Source: Acidihalobacter aeolianus (GTDB lineage: Bacteria; Pseudomonadota; Gammaproteobacteria; DSM-5130; Acidihalobacteraceae). Taken from it: a stretch of DNA of 64,000 nt. The notes beneath the pieces were generated by a model. That model saw only the letters and a program-made list of their open reading frames with translations. It had not been told where the DNA came from and made no database searches. Both the position numbers and the translations under genes were made by a program. Below, piece by piece: positions 9,262 to 20,150 of the stretch. Position 1 is the first letter of the stretch, and every line of letters starts with the position of its first letter. The stretch spans positions 1,382,462 through 1,446,461 of the forward strand of contig NZ_CP017448.1 in assembly GCF_001753165.1 (NCBI RefSeq). Reading direction: 5' to 3'.

Positions 9262-11286
9262 ATGAGCGACTTGTTTCAGCTGGAAACCGATTATGCGCCC
9301 GCTGGCGACCAGCCTAGCGCCATCGATGCACTCGTCGACGGCATCGAGGCGGGCCTGGCACATCAGACGTTGCTGGGCGTAACGGGGTCGGGCAAGACCT
9401 TCACTGTAGCCAATGTGATCCAGCGACTACAGCGCCCGACCGTGATCATGGCGCCCAACAAGACACTGGCCGCGCAGCTGTACGGAGAAATGAAGGAATT
9501 CTTTCCGCACAATGCGGTCGAGTACTTCGTTTCCTACTATGACTATTACCAACCCGAGGCCTACGTACCGTCCAGCGACACCTTCATCGAGAAAGATGCC
9601 GCGGTAAATGATCATATTGAGCAGATGCGCCTGTCCGCGACCAAGGCGCTGCTGGAGCGCCCCGATGCGGTCATCGTCGCCACAGTTTCGGCCATCTACG
9701 GCCTGGGCGATCCTGCGGCCTACCACAACATGGTGTTGCATCTGAACCGTGGCGAGCGCATCGATCAACGGAAGATGCTGCGGCGTCTGGCCGAACTGCA
9801 ATACACGCGCAACGACCTCGAATTACGTCGCGGTACCTACCGCGTGCGTGGCGAAGTGATCGATATCCGCCCGGCTGAATCCGAGATCGAGGCGGTCCGG
9901 GTGGAGCTGTTCGACGACGAGATCGAGCAGCTTTCGTACTTCGATCCGTTGACGGGCGAGATCCTGCGCCGGGTGCCGAGGCTGACGATTTATCCGAAAT
10001 CGCACTACGTCACGCCGCGTGAAACCCTGTTGGCGGCGGTCGACCGGATCAAGGAAGAGCTCAAGCTGCGTCTCGCCGAGCTGCGCGAGCAGGATCGCCT
10101 GGTAGAGGCGCAACGCCTTGAGCAGCGCACCCAGTTCGACCTCGAGATGATTCTGGAACTGGGCTACTGCTCGGGTATCGAGAATTACTCGCGCTATCTG
10201 TCTGGGCGCGCAGCGGGTGAGCCGCCTCCCTGTCTGCTGGACTATCTGCCGTCTCACGCCTTGATGGTGATCGACGAGAGCCACGTGACCGTGCCGCAGA
10301 TCGGAGCGATGTACAAAGGCGATCGCTCGCGTAAGGAAACGCTGGTCCAGTACGGCTTCCGCTTGCCTTCCGCGCTGGATAATCGGCCCTTGCGCTTCGA
10401 GGAGTTCGAGCGCATGGCCCCGCAGACAATCTACGTGTCTGCGACCCCCGGGCCTTATGAGTTGGCACATTCCGGTGCCGTGGTGGAGCAGGTGGTTCGT
10501 CCCACCGGTCTGGTCGACCCGGTGATCGAAATCCGTCCGGTAGCGGGGCAGGTGGACGACGTGATGTCCGAGATCCTTCAGCGCGCCTCGCGCGACGAGC
10601 GGGTACTGGTCACCACGCTGACCAAGCGCATGGCCGAGGATCTGACCGAGTATCTGCTGGAGCACGGCGTCCGGGTGCGTTATCTGCACTCGGACATCGA
10701 CACGGTGGAACGGACCGAAATCATCCGCGACCTGCGCCTCGGCGAGTTCGACGCGCTGATCGGCATCAACCTGTTGCGCGAGGGGCTCGACATGCCCGAG
10801 GTTTCGCTGGTCGCGGTCCTGGATGCCGACAAGGAGGGTTTCCTGCGCTCGGAGCGTTCGCTGATCCAGACCATCGGCCGCGCTGCGCGTAATCTCAACG
10901 GCATGGCGATTCTGTATGCCGACAGCGTGACCGGGTCGATGCAACGCGCCATCGACGAAACCGAACGCCGGCGCAGTAAGCAGACCGCGTTCAATGCCGA
11001 GCACGGGATCGTACCCAAGGGGGTATCCAAGCGCGTTGCCGACGTCATGGAAGGGGCTTATGCAGGTGGGCGTCGCGACTCGCGTCGCCGTGACAGGGCG
11101 GCTGTGGCGGAAGAGCGGGCACAATATGCGGATCTGTCGCCAGAGGCGGCTGTTAAGCAGATCGATGCCCTGGAAAAGGAGATGTTTGCCCACGCCAGGA
11201 ATCTCGAATTCGAGGAGGCAGCGCGACTGCGCGACCGTATTCAGCGTCTGCGGGAGCAGGTGCTGGGCGTGGCAGATACCGGCTGA
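9262..11286 (+). CDS. uvrB: Excinuclease ABC subunit B
   Basis: The 674-residue protein is full length. It shows Walker A ([10 protein letters not shown]), the damage-verifying beta-hairpin region ([20 protein letters not shown]), a DESH box ([11 protein letters not shown]), helicase motif VI (QTIGRAARN), and a C-terminal UVR motif ([20 protein letters not shown]) that contacts UvrC. With UvrA it verifies DNA lesions before dual incision. The gene is followed at 55 bases by tRNA-Val. I found no convincing LexA operator in the short upstream region. Confidence 0.98.
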   Translation: MSDLFQLETDYAPAGDQPSAIDALVDGIEAGLAHQTLLGVTGSGKTFTVANVIQRLQRPTVIMAPNKTLAAQLYGEMKEFFPHNAVEYFVSYYDYYQPEAYVPSSDTFIEKDAAVNDHIEQMRLSATKALLERPDAVIVATVSAIYGLGDPAAYHNMVLHLNRGERIDQRKMLRRLAELQYTRNDLELRRGTYRVRGEVIDIRPAESEIEAVRVELFDDEIEQLSYFDPLTGEILRRVPRLTIYPKSHYVTPRETLLAAVDRIKEELKLRLAELREQDRLVEAQRLEQRTQFDLEMILELGYCSGIENYSRYLSGRAAGEPPPCLLDYLPSHALMVIDESHVTVPQIGAMYKGDRSRKETLVQYGFRLPSALDNRPLRFEEFERMAPQTIYVSATPGPYELAHSGAVVEQVVRPTGLVDPVIEIRPVAGQVDDVMSEILQRASRDERVLVTTLTKRMAEDLTEYLLEHGVRVRYLHSDIDTVERTEIIRDLRLGEFDALIGINLLREGLDMPEVSLVAVLDADKEGFLRSERSLIQTIGRAARNLNGMAILYADSVTGSMQRAIDETERRRSKQTAFNAEHGIVPKGVSKRVADVMEGAYAGGRRDSRRRDRAAVAEERAQYADLSPEAAVKQIDALEKEMFAHARNLEFEEAARLRDRIQRLREQVLGVADTG

Positions 11287-11340
11287 GTTCAGCAGGCTTG
11301 CGGGAACAGTGCGGCGAGGGTAAGATTCGCCCTCTTTTGC

Positions 11341-11417
11341 AGGCGCGTAGCTCAGTTGGTTAGAGCACCACCTTGACATGGTGGGGGTCGTTGGTTCGAG
11401 TCCAATCGCGCCTACCA
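11341..11417 (+). tRNA. tRNA-Val (GAC)
   Basis: The 77-base cloverleaf has acceptor AGGCGCG paired with CGCGCCT, anticodon stem CCACC/GGTGG with loop TTGACAT (anticodon GAC), T-loop GGTTCGAGTCC and encoded ACCA. It marks the left border of the accessory region, although I see no duplicated 3' end further along. Confidence 0.97.
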
Positions 11418-11513
11418 ATAAATGCTTGATTTTTAAGTGATTTTTTCTTTCTGATCAAGTATATTAGAGAATTCGACTGGTAAAAGTTTTTCCAGTTTTT
11501 CCAGTGATCTCGA

Positions 11514-11540
11514 AGCCCGCATCTGCGGGCTTTTTGTTTT
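11514..11540 (+). terminator. Terminator after tRNA-Val
   Basis: AGCCCGC, loop ATCT, GCGGGCT, then TTTTGTTTT. It ends directly at the left terminal repeat of the insertion sequence. Just upstream, TTTTTCCAG is repeated in tandem at 11487-11504. Confidence 0.85.
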
Positions 11541-12588
11541 ACCTGATTAGCACGATTCTTCCGCTGCTCTGAGCCACTGCTCAGGTCTGGGTCCGGTACT
11601 GACCGCAGCGATCAGCAAGCGCTGCGACACTGTTTTGAGATCAAATCGACGGTTGAACCGCCAGGCGACGGCACTCAGGTAGCGCTGGGCGTATTTGCGG
11701 AACTTGAACGCATGGTAAGTGCCCGACAGCTGGGTCTTGAGATTGCCCAGCACCGTGTTGACCCAGGCGAAGGCGGGCGGATCGCGTGGTTTGCGCCAGG
11801 CGGCGACCACGACCTGGTGCGGGTGCGTGTCCGCGAGTGCCCCGAAGGCGGGCAGGCCATCGCTCAACACCGGGCATCCCGGCCCCCGGGTTTTGTCAGC
11901 CCAGGCGCGGATCGCCTGGTGAGTAAAACCCGGCACGACGCTGAAACGGGCATGACGTGGGTGCTGGCGTTCATCCCGGCTGACCGCCGCCACGAACGGT
12001 ACCTTGTTGGGTGAACCGCGCCCCGCTTTGCCCCCCGGATGTTCGCCGCCCAGATAGGCGTCGTCGATCTGCACGGCCCTGTCCAGGCGATAGCGCGCCT
12101 CTCGTTCACACATCGCTTGCATCAGCTTGTGGTGCAGGCGCCAGGCGGCCGGATAGCTGATGCCCAGATGCCGCGTCAGTTCAAGCGTGGAGAGACCGGT
12201 TTTGGTTTGGCTAAGCAGATACATGGCCAGAAACCACAAGCGCAACGGCACAGGGCTGTTCTGAAAGAGCGTGCCGGCCGTCAAGGAACACTGATATCGG
12301 CATGCACTGCACTGGAAGATTTTGCGTGCGCCTTTGCGAAACACGCTGTGTGGATGTGAACCACATTTTGGACATCGAAATCCATCAGGCCAGCGCGCTG
12401 CCTCGACCGCCGCGTCACAGTCCTCATCGGTGCCGTAGCGATCAAGGAATTCCGGCAAGGACAGCTCCGCCTGAAACTGAATACGGTTCATCGGCATAAG
12501 TCACCTAATTTGTCACTTCAACTCAGTGAGTTACAACATGATGGCAAAATCGTCGAATGCAATGGCGGAAGAATCGTGCTAATCAGGT
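11541..12588 (-). mobile_element. Intact IS1595-family insertion sequence
   Basis: The element is defined by a perfect 24-bp terminal inverted repeat: ACCTGATTAGCACGATTCTT plus CCGC at 11541-11564, and its complement at 12565-12588. It encloses one transposase gene. The flanking octamers (TTTGTTTT left, CCAAAGAA right) do not match, so the 8-bp target duplication expected for the family is missing. The right end abuts the 3' part of a decayed relative. Confidence 0.88.
11547..12497 (-). CDS. IS1595-family (ISXO2-like) transposase
   Basis: The 316-residue protein has an N-terminal zinc ribbon (CPKCGSHPHSVF, then FQCSACRYQCS) and a DDE-type catalytic domain with the first Asp in VQIDDAYLGGEHPGGKAGRG, the ISXO2-like signature. 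It mediates cut-and-paste movement of the surrounding element. The frame is uninterrupted and fills the space between the terminal repeats, so the copy may be active. Confidence 0.92.
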   Translation of the reverse strand: MPMNRIQFQAELSLPEFLDRYGTDEDCDAAVEAARWPDGFRCPKCGSHPHSVFRKGARKIFQCSACRYQCSLTAGTLFQNSPVPLRLWFLAMYLLSQTKTGLSTLELTRHLGISYPAAWRLHHKLMQAMCEREARYRLDRAVQIDDAYLGGEHPGGKAGRGSPNKVPFVAAVSRDERQHPRHARFSVVPGFTHQAIRAWADKTRGPGCPVLSDGLPAFGALADTHPHQVVVAAWRKPRDPPAFAWVNTVLGNLKTQLSGTYHAFKFRKYAQRYLSAVAWRFNRRFDLKTVSQRLLIAAVSTGPRPEQWLRAAEESC

Positions 12589-13627
12589 CCAAAGAAGCTG
12601 GCGCTTTATGGCGAAGATTTGAAGGCAAGGCGAACTCCTGCACCACATTTATTGGTTTAGGGTTGGCCACAAGCCCACGAAAGGACAGGGGATGCATGGC
12701 GACACACTGTTCGAGCAGACGCAAGAAGAGCCTGCCCCGGTGCGTGGACTTGCGGCGGTTGAGCCGGAACGTGAATTCGTCCAGATAAGCCTGCAGGTGA
12801 AATGCTTCGAAAGAGCCTTGATGCGTACCCAACAGCCAGCGCTTAACGAGCGCGGCAATGCGGTGTACGCCCGGCAAGACCTCGTTGGCCTTCTTGCCGG
12901 AGTCTTTGAGGGACGTTCCCTGATGATTGTATTCGTCTTTGGCGGAACCGGGATAGGATATCAACCCGTCGGTGTACATCGTCGAGCCAGGCTTGATGTG
13001 CTTCTGGATGAACGCCTTGAGCGTTTCGGTTTCAGCGTTGGGGATAATCTGCAAGCGGCAGCGCCCGAAGCCCTTGGGGGGAAGCAATTAGCACGGCAAC
13101 CGCCACCAACACAACACCTTGCCTTCTGTACCGCGCCCGCGCTTGCCGTGCCGCACGCCCCCGAAGACGGTTTCGTCCACTTCGACTGGTCCGGACAACA
13201 TGTCGTGCCCGGCATGGCTGATTGCGCACCGGAACTGGTGCGGCATCGCCCAAGCGGTTTGATAGGAACCGAACCCGAGAATCCGATGCAGCGTTTTGGC
13301 GGAAACCCCGTTTTTAGCGGAGGTCAGATGCCATGCGGCGGCAAATCACACGGTAAGCGGTGTCCTGGTGCGGTGAAAGATCGTACCCGCCGTGGCGGAG
13401 ACGCGATTGCGGCACGCATCGCACCACCATTTGCCGTTCTTCATGCGCCATCCCTTGGATCCGTGGCACGCTGGGCACGTAAAGCCGTCTTTCCATCGAA
13501 TCCAGTCAAGGTAGTCAAGATAGGCAACACCATCCGGAAACCACGCCAGAAACTCGGCGTAGTTGCGCGGGTAATCGACCCCGGCTCGGGGTGACTTTGA
13601 TCGCGCTTGCAGCGACCCTGATTCCAT
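12589..13627 (-). pseudogene. Decayed IS1595-family transposase
   Basis: Fragments in different minus-strand frames make up one transposase. The N-terminus from about 13627 has the zinc ribbon (CPACHGSKGWRM, then WWCDACRNRVS). A middle piece near 13130-13200 reads LSGPVEVDETVFGGVRHGKR. The C-terminal part from 13087 down reads GFGRCRLQIIPNAETETLKA and continues past LNRRKSTHRGRLFLRLLEQ. A frameshift and a stop lie near 13085-13110. The 3' end is cut off by the terminal repeat of the intact element at 12588. It belongs to a different subgroup from its intact neighbour. Confidence 0.85.
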
Positions 13628-13649
13628 TCCAGAAATTTCATTACCGTAA

Positions 13650-16064
13650 TTAGCTGGATACCCCACTCCCTAAAACTACGGTCTGCAACGGTTTGATCTC
13701 GTACCCCATGGCTCGGTAGCCGCGCTGACGCTTGTCCCACATGCGGTTGAGCTGGGGCTGATCGGTCTCGGCATAGTCGTAGATGCGCACATCCTGCTTG
13801 GCCGCATGTTCCCGGTGCAGGCGTCCGGCGTATTGCTGCAAGGTTCCCTTCCAGGATATCGGCATGGCCAGCACCAGCGTGTCGAGCGGCGGATGATCGA
13901 AGCCTTCGCCGATCAGGCGACCAGTGGCGAGTAATACCCTCGGTGCCGACTCATCCAGCGCGTCCAATGCCGTGATCACCGCCGTTCGCTGCTTCTTCGA
14001 CAAGCGGCCATGCAGTACGAAAGAGTTCTCGACCTCATCCCCCAGCGCCTCCTGCAACAGCGGCAGATGATCCGTTCGCTCGGTAAGAACCAACACCTTT
14101 CGCCCTTCCCTATAGGTGGTCAACACATCCTCGGCGATACACCGGTTGCGGGCCGCATCGCCCGCGAGGATGCGGAACACATCCTGGATCGGTGAATCCG
14201 GCGGGATTTCCGGCGCGCGCAGCACCTGCGGCCTGACCTCCAGTTGTGCCGGGGCGGTTTCCGCTCTGGCGGCGCTGTGACGGATCGGGCCGCACTGCAT
14301 GAAGATGATCGGCTGATGACCGTCGCGTCGTATCGGAGTGGCGGTCAGGCCCACCACGAATTTCGCCTTGGCCTGTTTGAGGATGGCCTCGAAGGAAAAC
14401 GCCGACAGGTGGTGGCATTCGTCGATGATGATCTGGCCGTACTGGTCGAGCAGTCCGCCAAGCTCCTCCCGACGTGACAGTGACTGCATGACCGCGATGT
14501 CGATCTTGCCGGACGGTTTTTTCTTGCCGCCGCCGATGACCCCCAGGCTTGCTTTCGAAAACTCAAGAAATCCGGTCAACCGCTCCTGCCACTGACGCAG
14601 CAGTTCGGTGCGATGGACCAGCACCAGTGTGCTCACCTTGCGCCGGGCGATTAGGGCTGCGGCGGTAACGGTCTTGCCGAAGGCCGTCGGGGCGCAGAGC
14701 ACGCCGACTTCGTGTTTGAGCATCTCCCGCACCGCCGCTTTCTGATCCTTGCGCAAGGTGCCGGTGAATTTGGCCGTCACCCTCCGTCCTGGCAGGCGCT
14801 CGTCCTGCAGTTCAGGGCGGATGTCGTTCTCCTGCAGCAGGTCAAGCACCGCATCGAGGCAGCCACGAGGCAGGCCGATATGCTGGGCGTAGTTCTCGGC
14901 GCAGCCGATGATGCGCGGCTTGTTCCACACCGGCAGACGCATGGCCTGGGCCTTGTAGAACTCGGGATTCTGGAAGGCGGCGAGGCGGATCAGGCGGTTA
15001 GCCAACGGTTGCGGCAGATCGGCCTTGGCAATGAAGATCTGGTTAGCCAGTACCAGGCTCAGCGATTCCGGTAGCGGACCGGCAATCCGCGCGGGCAGGG
15101 GCGAAGGACGTTGCCAGGGCTTGCTGTCTTCTTCCTCGGCGGAAAAGGCCACATCAAGAGGATGGCGACCACCGCTGGCCCGCAAAATGGCGTCTTCCAG
15201 GTCCCGCCGGGACATGGGGCGGATGGATGCCAGAAAAGCCCATTGATCGGGGTAGGGCTGAAGGTGTTCGTCGACGAAAACACTACGGTCCAATTCCCTC
15301 GGCTGTTTCTGCAGGGGCAGCGCGATGAGGTTGCCGAAGCCGCCCTTGGGTAAGGTGTCCTGGTTGGGAAACAGACGGTCGTAGCTGGTCAGGGACACGG
15401 ACCGGGTGCGGTCGCAGGTATAGCTGATCAACGCGGCTCCAAGCTGCCGGGCCGCGCGGGCCGGAACCGGGTCGGCAAAGAAGATCCAGATGTGTGCTCC
15501 ATTGCCGGAGCGGGAAATCTCCAGCGCCGCCGGAAAGTTGAGTTCCCGACAGGATTGCAGAAAGGCTTTGGCATCCTCGCGCCAATTGGCTTTATCGAAA
15601 TCGGCGGCCAGAAAGCAGCAACTGTCATCGCCAAGGAGTGGATAGACGCCGATGGTTCGTTTCCCGGCCAAATGGCCATAGATCACCTGATCGGTCACCG
15701 GCAGCCATTGGCGCTGCGTGCAGTCGCCACATTTCACCCGGGGCTTGTGGCAGATGCCGGGTTTCCATTCGTTACCGCAGGCCGGTGAATAGCCGGACGT
15801 GCCCTTGGCCGACTCCCAGCGTTGGGGGTAGACATCTTCTCGCGCCCGAAAAAGGCGGCGAAACAGGGCGATCTTGTCGTCCGTGGTGAAATGGATCGGG
15901 GCTGGTCCGTATTCAGTCGAGGCGGGGACGGGTTCAGGGATGGCCGGTTCTTCCCAGGCGATACCGTGCCGGGTCAGCAGCTTTTTGAGCCGGGCGTTCT
16001 CCTCGCGCAGCTGACGCCGTTCGTCCTGTTCATTCGGGCGCTTGTCACTCTTCGGCAAAGCCAT
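13650..16064 (-). CDS. Primase-helicase fusion (TOTE-type AEP primase plus DEAD/DEAH helicase)
   Basis: The 804-residue protein has four parts. An N-terminal coiled coil (about 10-35) is followed by a domain with a Cys cluster (CGNEWKPGICHKPRVKCGDC, near 95-115). Next is an archaeo-eukaryotic primase core with ADFDK near residue 155 and SRSGNGAHIWIFF after it. Last is a superfamily-2 helicase with Walker A in APTAFGKT near 461, DECHH near 549 and TATPIRRDG. Proteins of this design are classed with TOTE conflict systems, predicted to act in defence or mobile-element conflict; biochemistry is not established to my knowledge. It is the last gene of a three-gene unit divergent from the type I restriction operon. 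Confidence 0.88.
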   Translation of the reverse strand: MALPKSDKRPNEQDERRQLREENARLKKLLTRHGIAWEEPAIPEPVPASTEYGPAPIHFTTDDKIALFRRLFRAREDVYPQRWESAKGTSGYSPACGNEWKPGICHKPRVKCGDCTQRQWLPVTDQVIYGHLAGKRTIGVYPLLGDDSCCFLAADFDKANWREDAKAFLQSCRELNFPAALEISRSGNGAHIWIFFADPVPARAARQLGAALISYTCDRTRSVSLTSYDRLFPNQDTLPKGGFGNLIALPLQKQPRELDRSVFVDEHLQPYPDQWAFLASIRPMSRRDLEDAILRASGGRHPLDVAFSAEEEDSKPWQRPSPLPARIAGPLPESLSLVLANQIFIAKADLPQPLANRLIRLAAFQNPEFYKAQAMRLPVWNKPRIIGCAENYAQHIGLPRGCLDAVLDLLQENDIRPELQDERLPGRRVTAKFTGTLRKDQKAAVREMLKHEVGVLCAPTAFGKTVTAAALIARRKVSTLVLVHRTELLRQWQERLTGFLEFSKASLGVIGGGKKKPSGKIDIAVMQSLSRREELGGLLDQYGQIIIDECHHLSAFSFEAILKQAKAKFVVGLTATPIRRDGHQPIIFMQCGPIRHSAARAETAPAQLEVRPQVLRAPEIPPDSPIQDVFRILAGDAARNRCIAEDVLTTYREGRKVLVLTERTDHLPLLQEALGDEVENSFVLHGRLSKKQRTAVITALDALDESAPRVLLATGRLIGEGFDHPPLDTLVLAMPISWKGTLQQYAGRLHREHAAKQDVRIYDYAETDQPQLNRMWDKRQRGYRAMGYEIKPLQTVVLGSGVSS

Positions 16065-16603
16065 GTTCAGCCATCAGATCGTCCATGTCGTCGCCAACGC
16101 CCCAACCCCAGTTGTGGCCTTCGCTCCGGACACGTTCAAGCCGCTCGACAGAAGCATCCTGCTGGCTGGGCTCAAGCGCCGCAATCGCCTTCAGCGCCTG
16201 CTCGAACATGCGCACCAAGGCGTTGAGAGCCTTCGTCTTCCATGCCGCAGCAGCCGAGCAGGTTCATGCAGGATTCGCAATAGAACACCGTCAACTCCGC
16301 CAAACCTTCCGGCCGTCCTATGGCTTTCCTGTAATCGGAGATTGCCTTCTTGGCCTTGGCGACCGAGATATCCTGATTGCGCATCACATCCGGACAAACC
16401 CAGCGGTCGATAGTGGCCTTGTACGGTTCGAGCACATCCTCGCCCAGGGCGAAGCGGGCATGGAGAAAAGCCTGATTGCTCTTGCTGGCGGCGTACAAAT
16501 CCTGAATCAGGCCCAGCAGCGCCGGACGGTCGAGATCGGCAAGCTGACGCTTGAGATCGGTCCAGGTCGGTTTTTTCTTGTTGGGTTTTTTCATGAAGTC
16601 CAC
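16045..16603 (-). pseudogene. Uncharacterised companion of the primase-helicase, frameshifted
   Basis: The first frame starts at GTG 16603 or ATG 16594 and runs through PTWTDLKRQLADLDRPALLG to CGMEDEG, then goes out of frame near 16235. The other frame then continues sensibly as ALNALVRMFEQALKAIAALE, ends GVGDDMDDLMAEHGFAEE, and stops at 16045, overlapping the helicase start by 20 bases. Joined, the product is about 185 residues. I know this family only as a conserved hypothetical. The break may be a real mutation, a sequencing error or recoding. I see no homopolymer slip site at the junction (GAAGGCTCTCAAC). Confidence 0.75.
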
Positions 16604-16935
16604 TATTTGCTCTTGATGGCCCGAAATGCCGAGTCGTCGGCCAGATGTAGATAGATGCGGCCGTTCAGCTCGTTATTTTCAATGGCCGCCCAGCCCCGAC
16701 CGCAAATCGGATCGTTTTCATCCTGTCCCGACCAGGAAAATTCGAAACGCGGCGCATGACCAAATGGCTCCACCCGGCCATCGATGTCTCCAGAGACCAG
16801 CCCAAACTGAAACTGGCCGGTGCCGTCCGAGCCGATGCGGAAGTATCCCGGCACCTCCATGTCGACGTAATCTTGATCCCAGACCTCCATCTCGACGATG
16901 CGCCAGTTTCCGGTAAACGGTTTCATCTTTTTCAT
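16603..16935 (-). CDS. Small conserved hypothetical protein, first gene of the primase-helicase unit
   Basis: The 110-residue protein opens MKKMKPFTGNWRIVEMEVWD and is rich in aromatic and acidic residues. It contains a run typical of small beta-barrel-like proteins (GYFRIGSDGTGQFQFGLVSG, then FEFSWSGQDENDPICGRGW). No catalytic motif or membrane segment is visible. Its stop codon overlaps the GTG start of the next gene, so it belongs to the same transcript. An AAAGG site precedes the start. Function unknown; gene context suggests a role tied to the primase-helicase. Confidence 0.72.
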   Translation of the reverse strand: MKKMKPFTGNWRIVEMEVWDQDYVDMEVPGYFRIGSDGTGQFQFGLVSGDIDGRVEPFGHAPRFEFSWSGQDENDPICGRGWAAIENNELNGRIYLHLADDSAFRAIKSK

Positions 16936-17073
16936 AGGATGCCTTTCTGGTTACCTCTTTCTGACCCACCAAGTTGTCACAGTCCATGTCATAGCGTTGG
17001 GCACATGCATGAAAAAACGGATAGGAGAAAAATCTCTGGCCATGTTTACGTCCCTTGTTCGGACGAATCCGGT

Positions 17074-17122
17074 TAGTATATCCGCAGTACAATCGAAAGC
17101 CACTCCAGAATTGAGGTTACTG
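17074..17122 (+). promoter_or_regulatory. Probable RHH operator upstream of the type I restriction operon
   Basis: TAGTATATC at 17074 and CAGTACAATC at 17085 form an imperfect tandem with about one helical turn spacing. CCAGAATTGAGG follows before the RHH start codon. The same two blocks (CAGTACATTA/CAGTACATTC and CCAGAACTGAGG) precede the second RHH gene at 32.9 kb. The region also lies between this operon and the divergent primase-helicase unit. Operator function is inferred from conservation next to two homologous regulator genes. Confidence 0.5.
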
Positions 17123-17299
17123 ATGGCCGAAACCAAATCGACGACCCTGACTGTTCGTGTCCACCCCGCCGTCAAGGAGGGGCTGAAGGTCGCGGCGGAA
17201 AAGGAGCGGCGCAGCCTCGCCAACATGATCGAGGTGATGATTCGCGACTACTGCGCCCGTACCGGCGTCGCCCTGGAAGAGAAGGCGACCAGCCGCTAA
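17123..17299 (+). CDS. Ribbon-helix-helix regulator ahead of hsdM
   Basis: This 58-residue protein begins MAETKSTTLTVRVHPAVKEG and continues with AAEKERRSLANMIEVMIRDY, a classic Arc/MetJ/CopG pattern: one DNA-binding beta-strand followed by two helices. Such proteins dimerise and repress their own operons. A homologue with about the same length and pattern sits ahead of the type III restriction operon at 32,945. It lies 23 bases upstream of hsdM. I chose the ATG at 17123 because the homologue starts at the equivalent residue. Confidence 0.82.
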   Translation: MAETKSTTLTVRVHPAVKEGLKVAAEKERRSLANMIEVMIRDYCARTGVALEEKATSR

Positions 17300-17322
17300 G
17301 CCCCCCACAATAAGGACCGACC

Positions 17323-18872
<1,550 letters not shown>

Positions 18873-18876
<4 letters not shown>

Positions 18877-20150
18877 ATGAAGCTTTAATTACAGACGTAG
18901 GCCCTGTCCCTGCTGATTGGTCGTACCCTAAACTTGGTGATGTACTGACAGAAGGGACAAGGAATGGGATTTACAAATCGAAGGAGCATCACGGAAGAGG
19001 TGTAAAAGTCATCAATATGGGGGAGCTGTTTGCCTTCGACCGTATTGGTAACCAGGATATGCAGCGCCTTGAACTCACTGATCAAGAAAAGGATAGGTTT
19101 CTAGTTCAGGATGGAGATTTGCTGTTTGCCCGAAGGTCGCTAGTCGCTGAAGGTGCCGGGAAATGTTCTTTGGTAGTTAAGCCAAGCGAAGAAACCACGT
19201 TTGAGTCATCAATAATTCGCGCTCGACCAAACCAAACAATTGTTGACCCCAGATACTTGGCGTATTTGTTTTCATCCAGGGTCGGGCGCTACTTAATGGA
19301 TACCATTCTTCGCCAAGTAGCGGTTTCGGGAATTACAGGGACGGATCTGCTCGAACTCCGAGTGCCCCTTCCAAAGCGAGGCGAACAAGGCGCGGTGGCC
19401 GACATCCTCTCCTCCCTCGATGAAAAAATCGAACTCAACCGCAAGCAGAACCGCACCCTGGAGGCCATCGCCCAGGCGCTGTTCAAACGCTGGTTCATGG
19501 AGTTCGAATTCCCCGACGAAAACGGCCGCCCCTACCAATCCAGCGGCGGCGCCATGCAGCCCTCCGAGCTGGGGGAGATTCCGGTGGGGTGGGAGGTTAA
19601 GTCACTCGACCAAATTGCGGACTACCTGAACGGCCTAGCCTTGCAGAACTTCCCGCCCGAGGGTGATGAATACTTGCCAGTCATCAAAATTCGAGAGATG
19701 AAACAAGGCATCACTGCGAATTCAGACAAGGCGAGTACCAAGCTCGACCCGAAATACATTATTGATGATGGTGATGTGCTCTTCTCTTGGTCAGGAAGTC
19801 TGGAAGTGGACATTTGGTGTCACGGTAAGGGGGCGCTGAATCAGCATTTGTTCAAAGTGAGTTCGGATGTGTATCCCAAGTGGTTCTACTACCTCTGGAC
19901 CAAACACCATTTAAGGGCATTCCAGGCGGTGGCTGCCGACAAGGCAACCACCATGGGGCATATCCAGCGGGGACACCTGACCAATGCGCTGACGGTATGT
20001 CCACCGGAGGGATTGTTGCCTCAGTTTACTGAGACCTTTGATCCACTAATTGAGCAGATTATTGCGGTCCGCCTCGAAGCGAGGACGTTGGCTAAGCTCC
20101 GCGACACCCTCCTCCCCAAACTGATGTCCGGCGAACTCAGGGTGGCGTGA
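18873..20150 (+). CDS. hsdS: Type I restriction-modification specificity subunit
   Basis: The 425-residue protein has two target-recognition domains, each followed by a conserved helical spacer ([20 protein letters not shown] in the middle; [20 protein letters not shown] at the end). The recognition domains (about 18,880-19,370 and 19,600-20,040) are visibly more AT-rich than the spacers, consistent with domain exchange. It determines the DNA sequence recognised by both methylation and cleavage complexes. Translation starts at GTG overlapping hsdM. Confidence 0.95.

Noticed and set aside
11341-11417. tRNA-Val as the integration site of the accessory region
   Set aside because: I found no duplicated tRNA 3' end further along, and no integrase on that side.
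9823-11418. 531-codon minus-strand frame across uvrB and tRNA-Val
   Set aside because: It is antisense to uvrB and even runs through a tRNA, which a real gene would not do.
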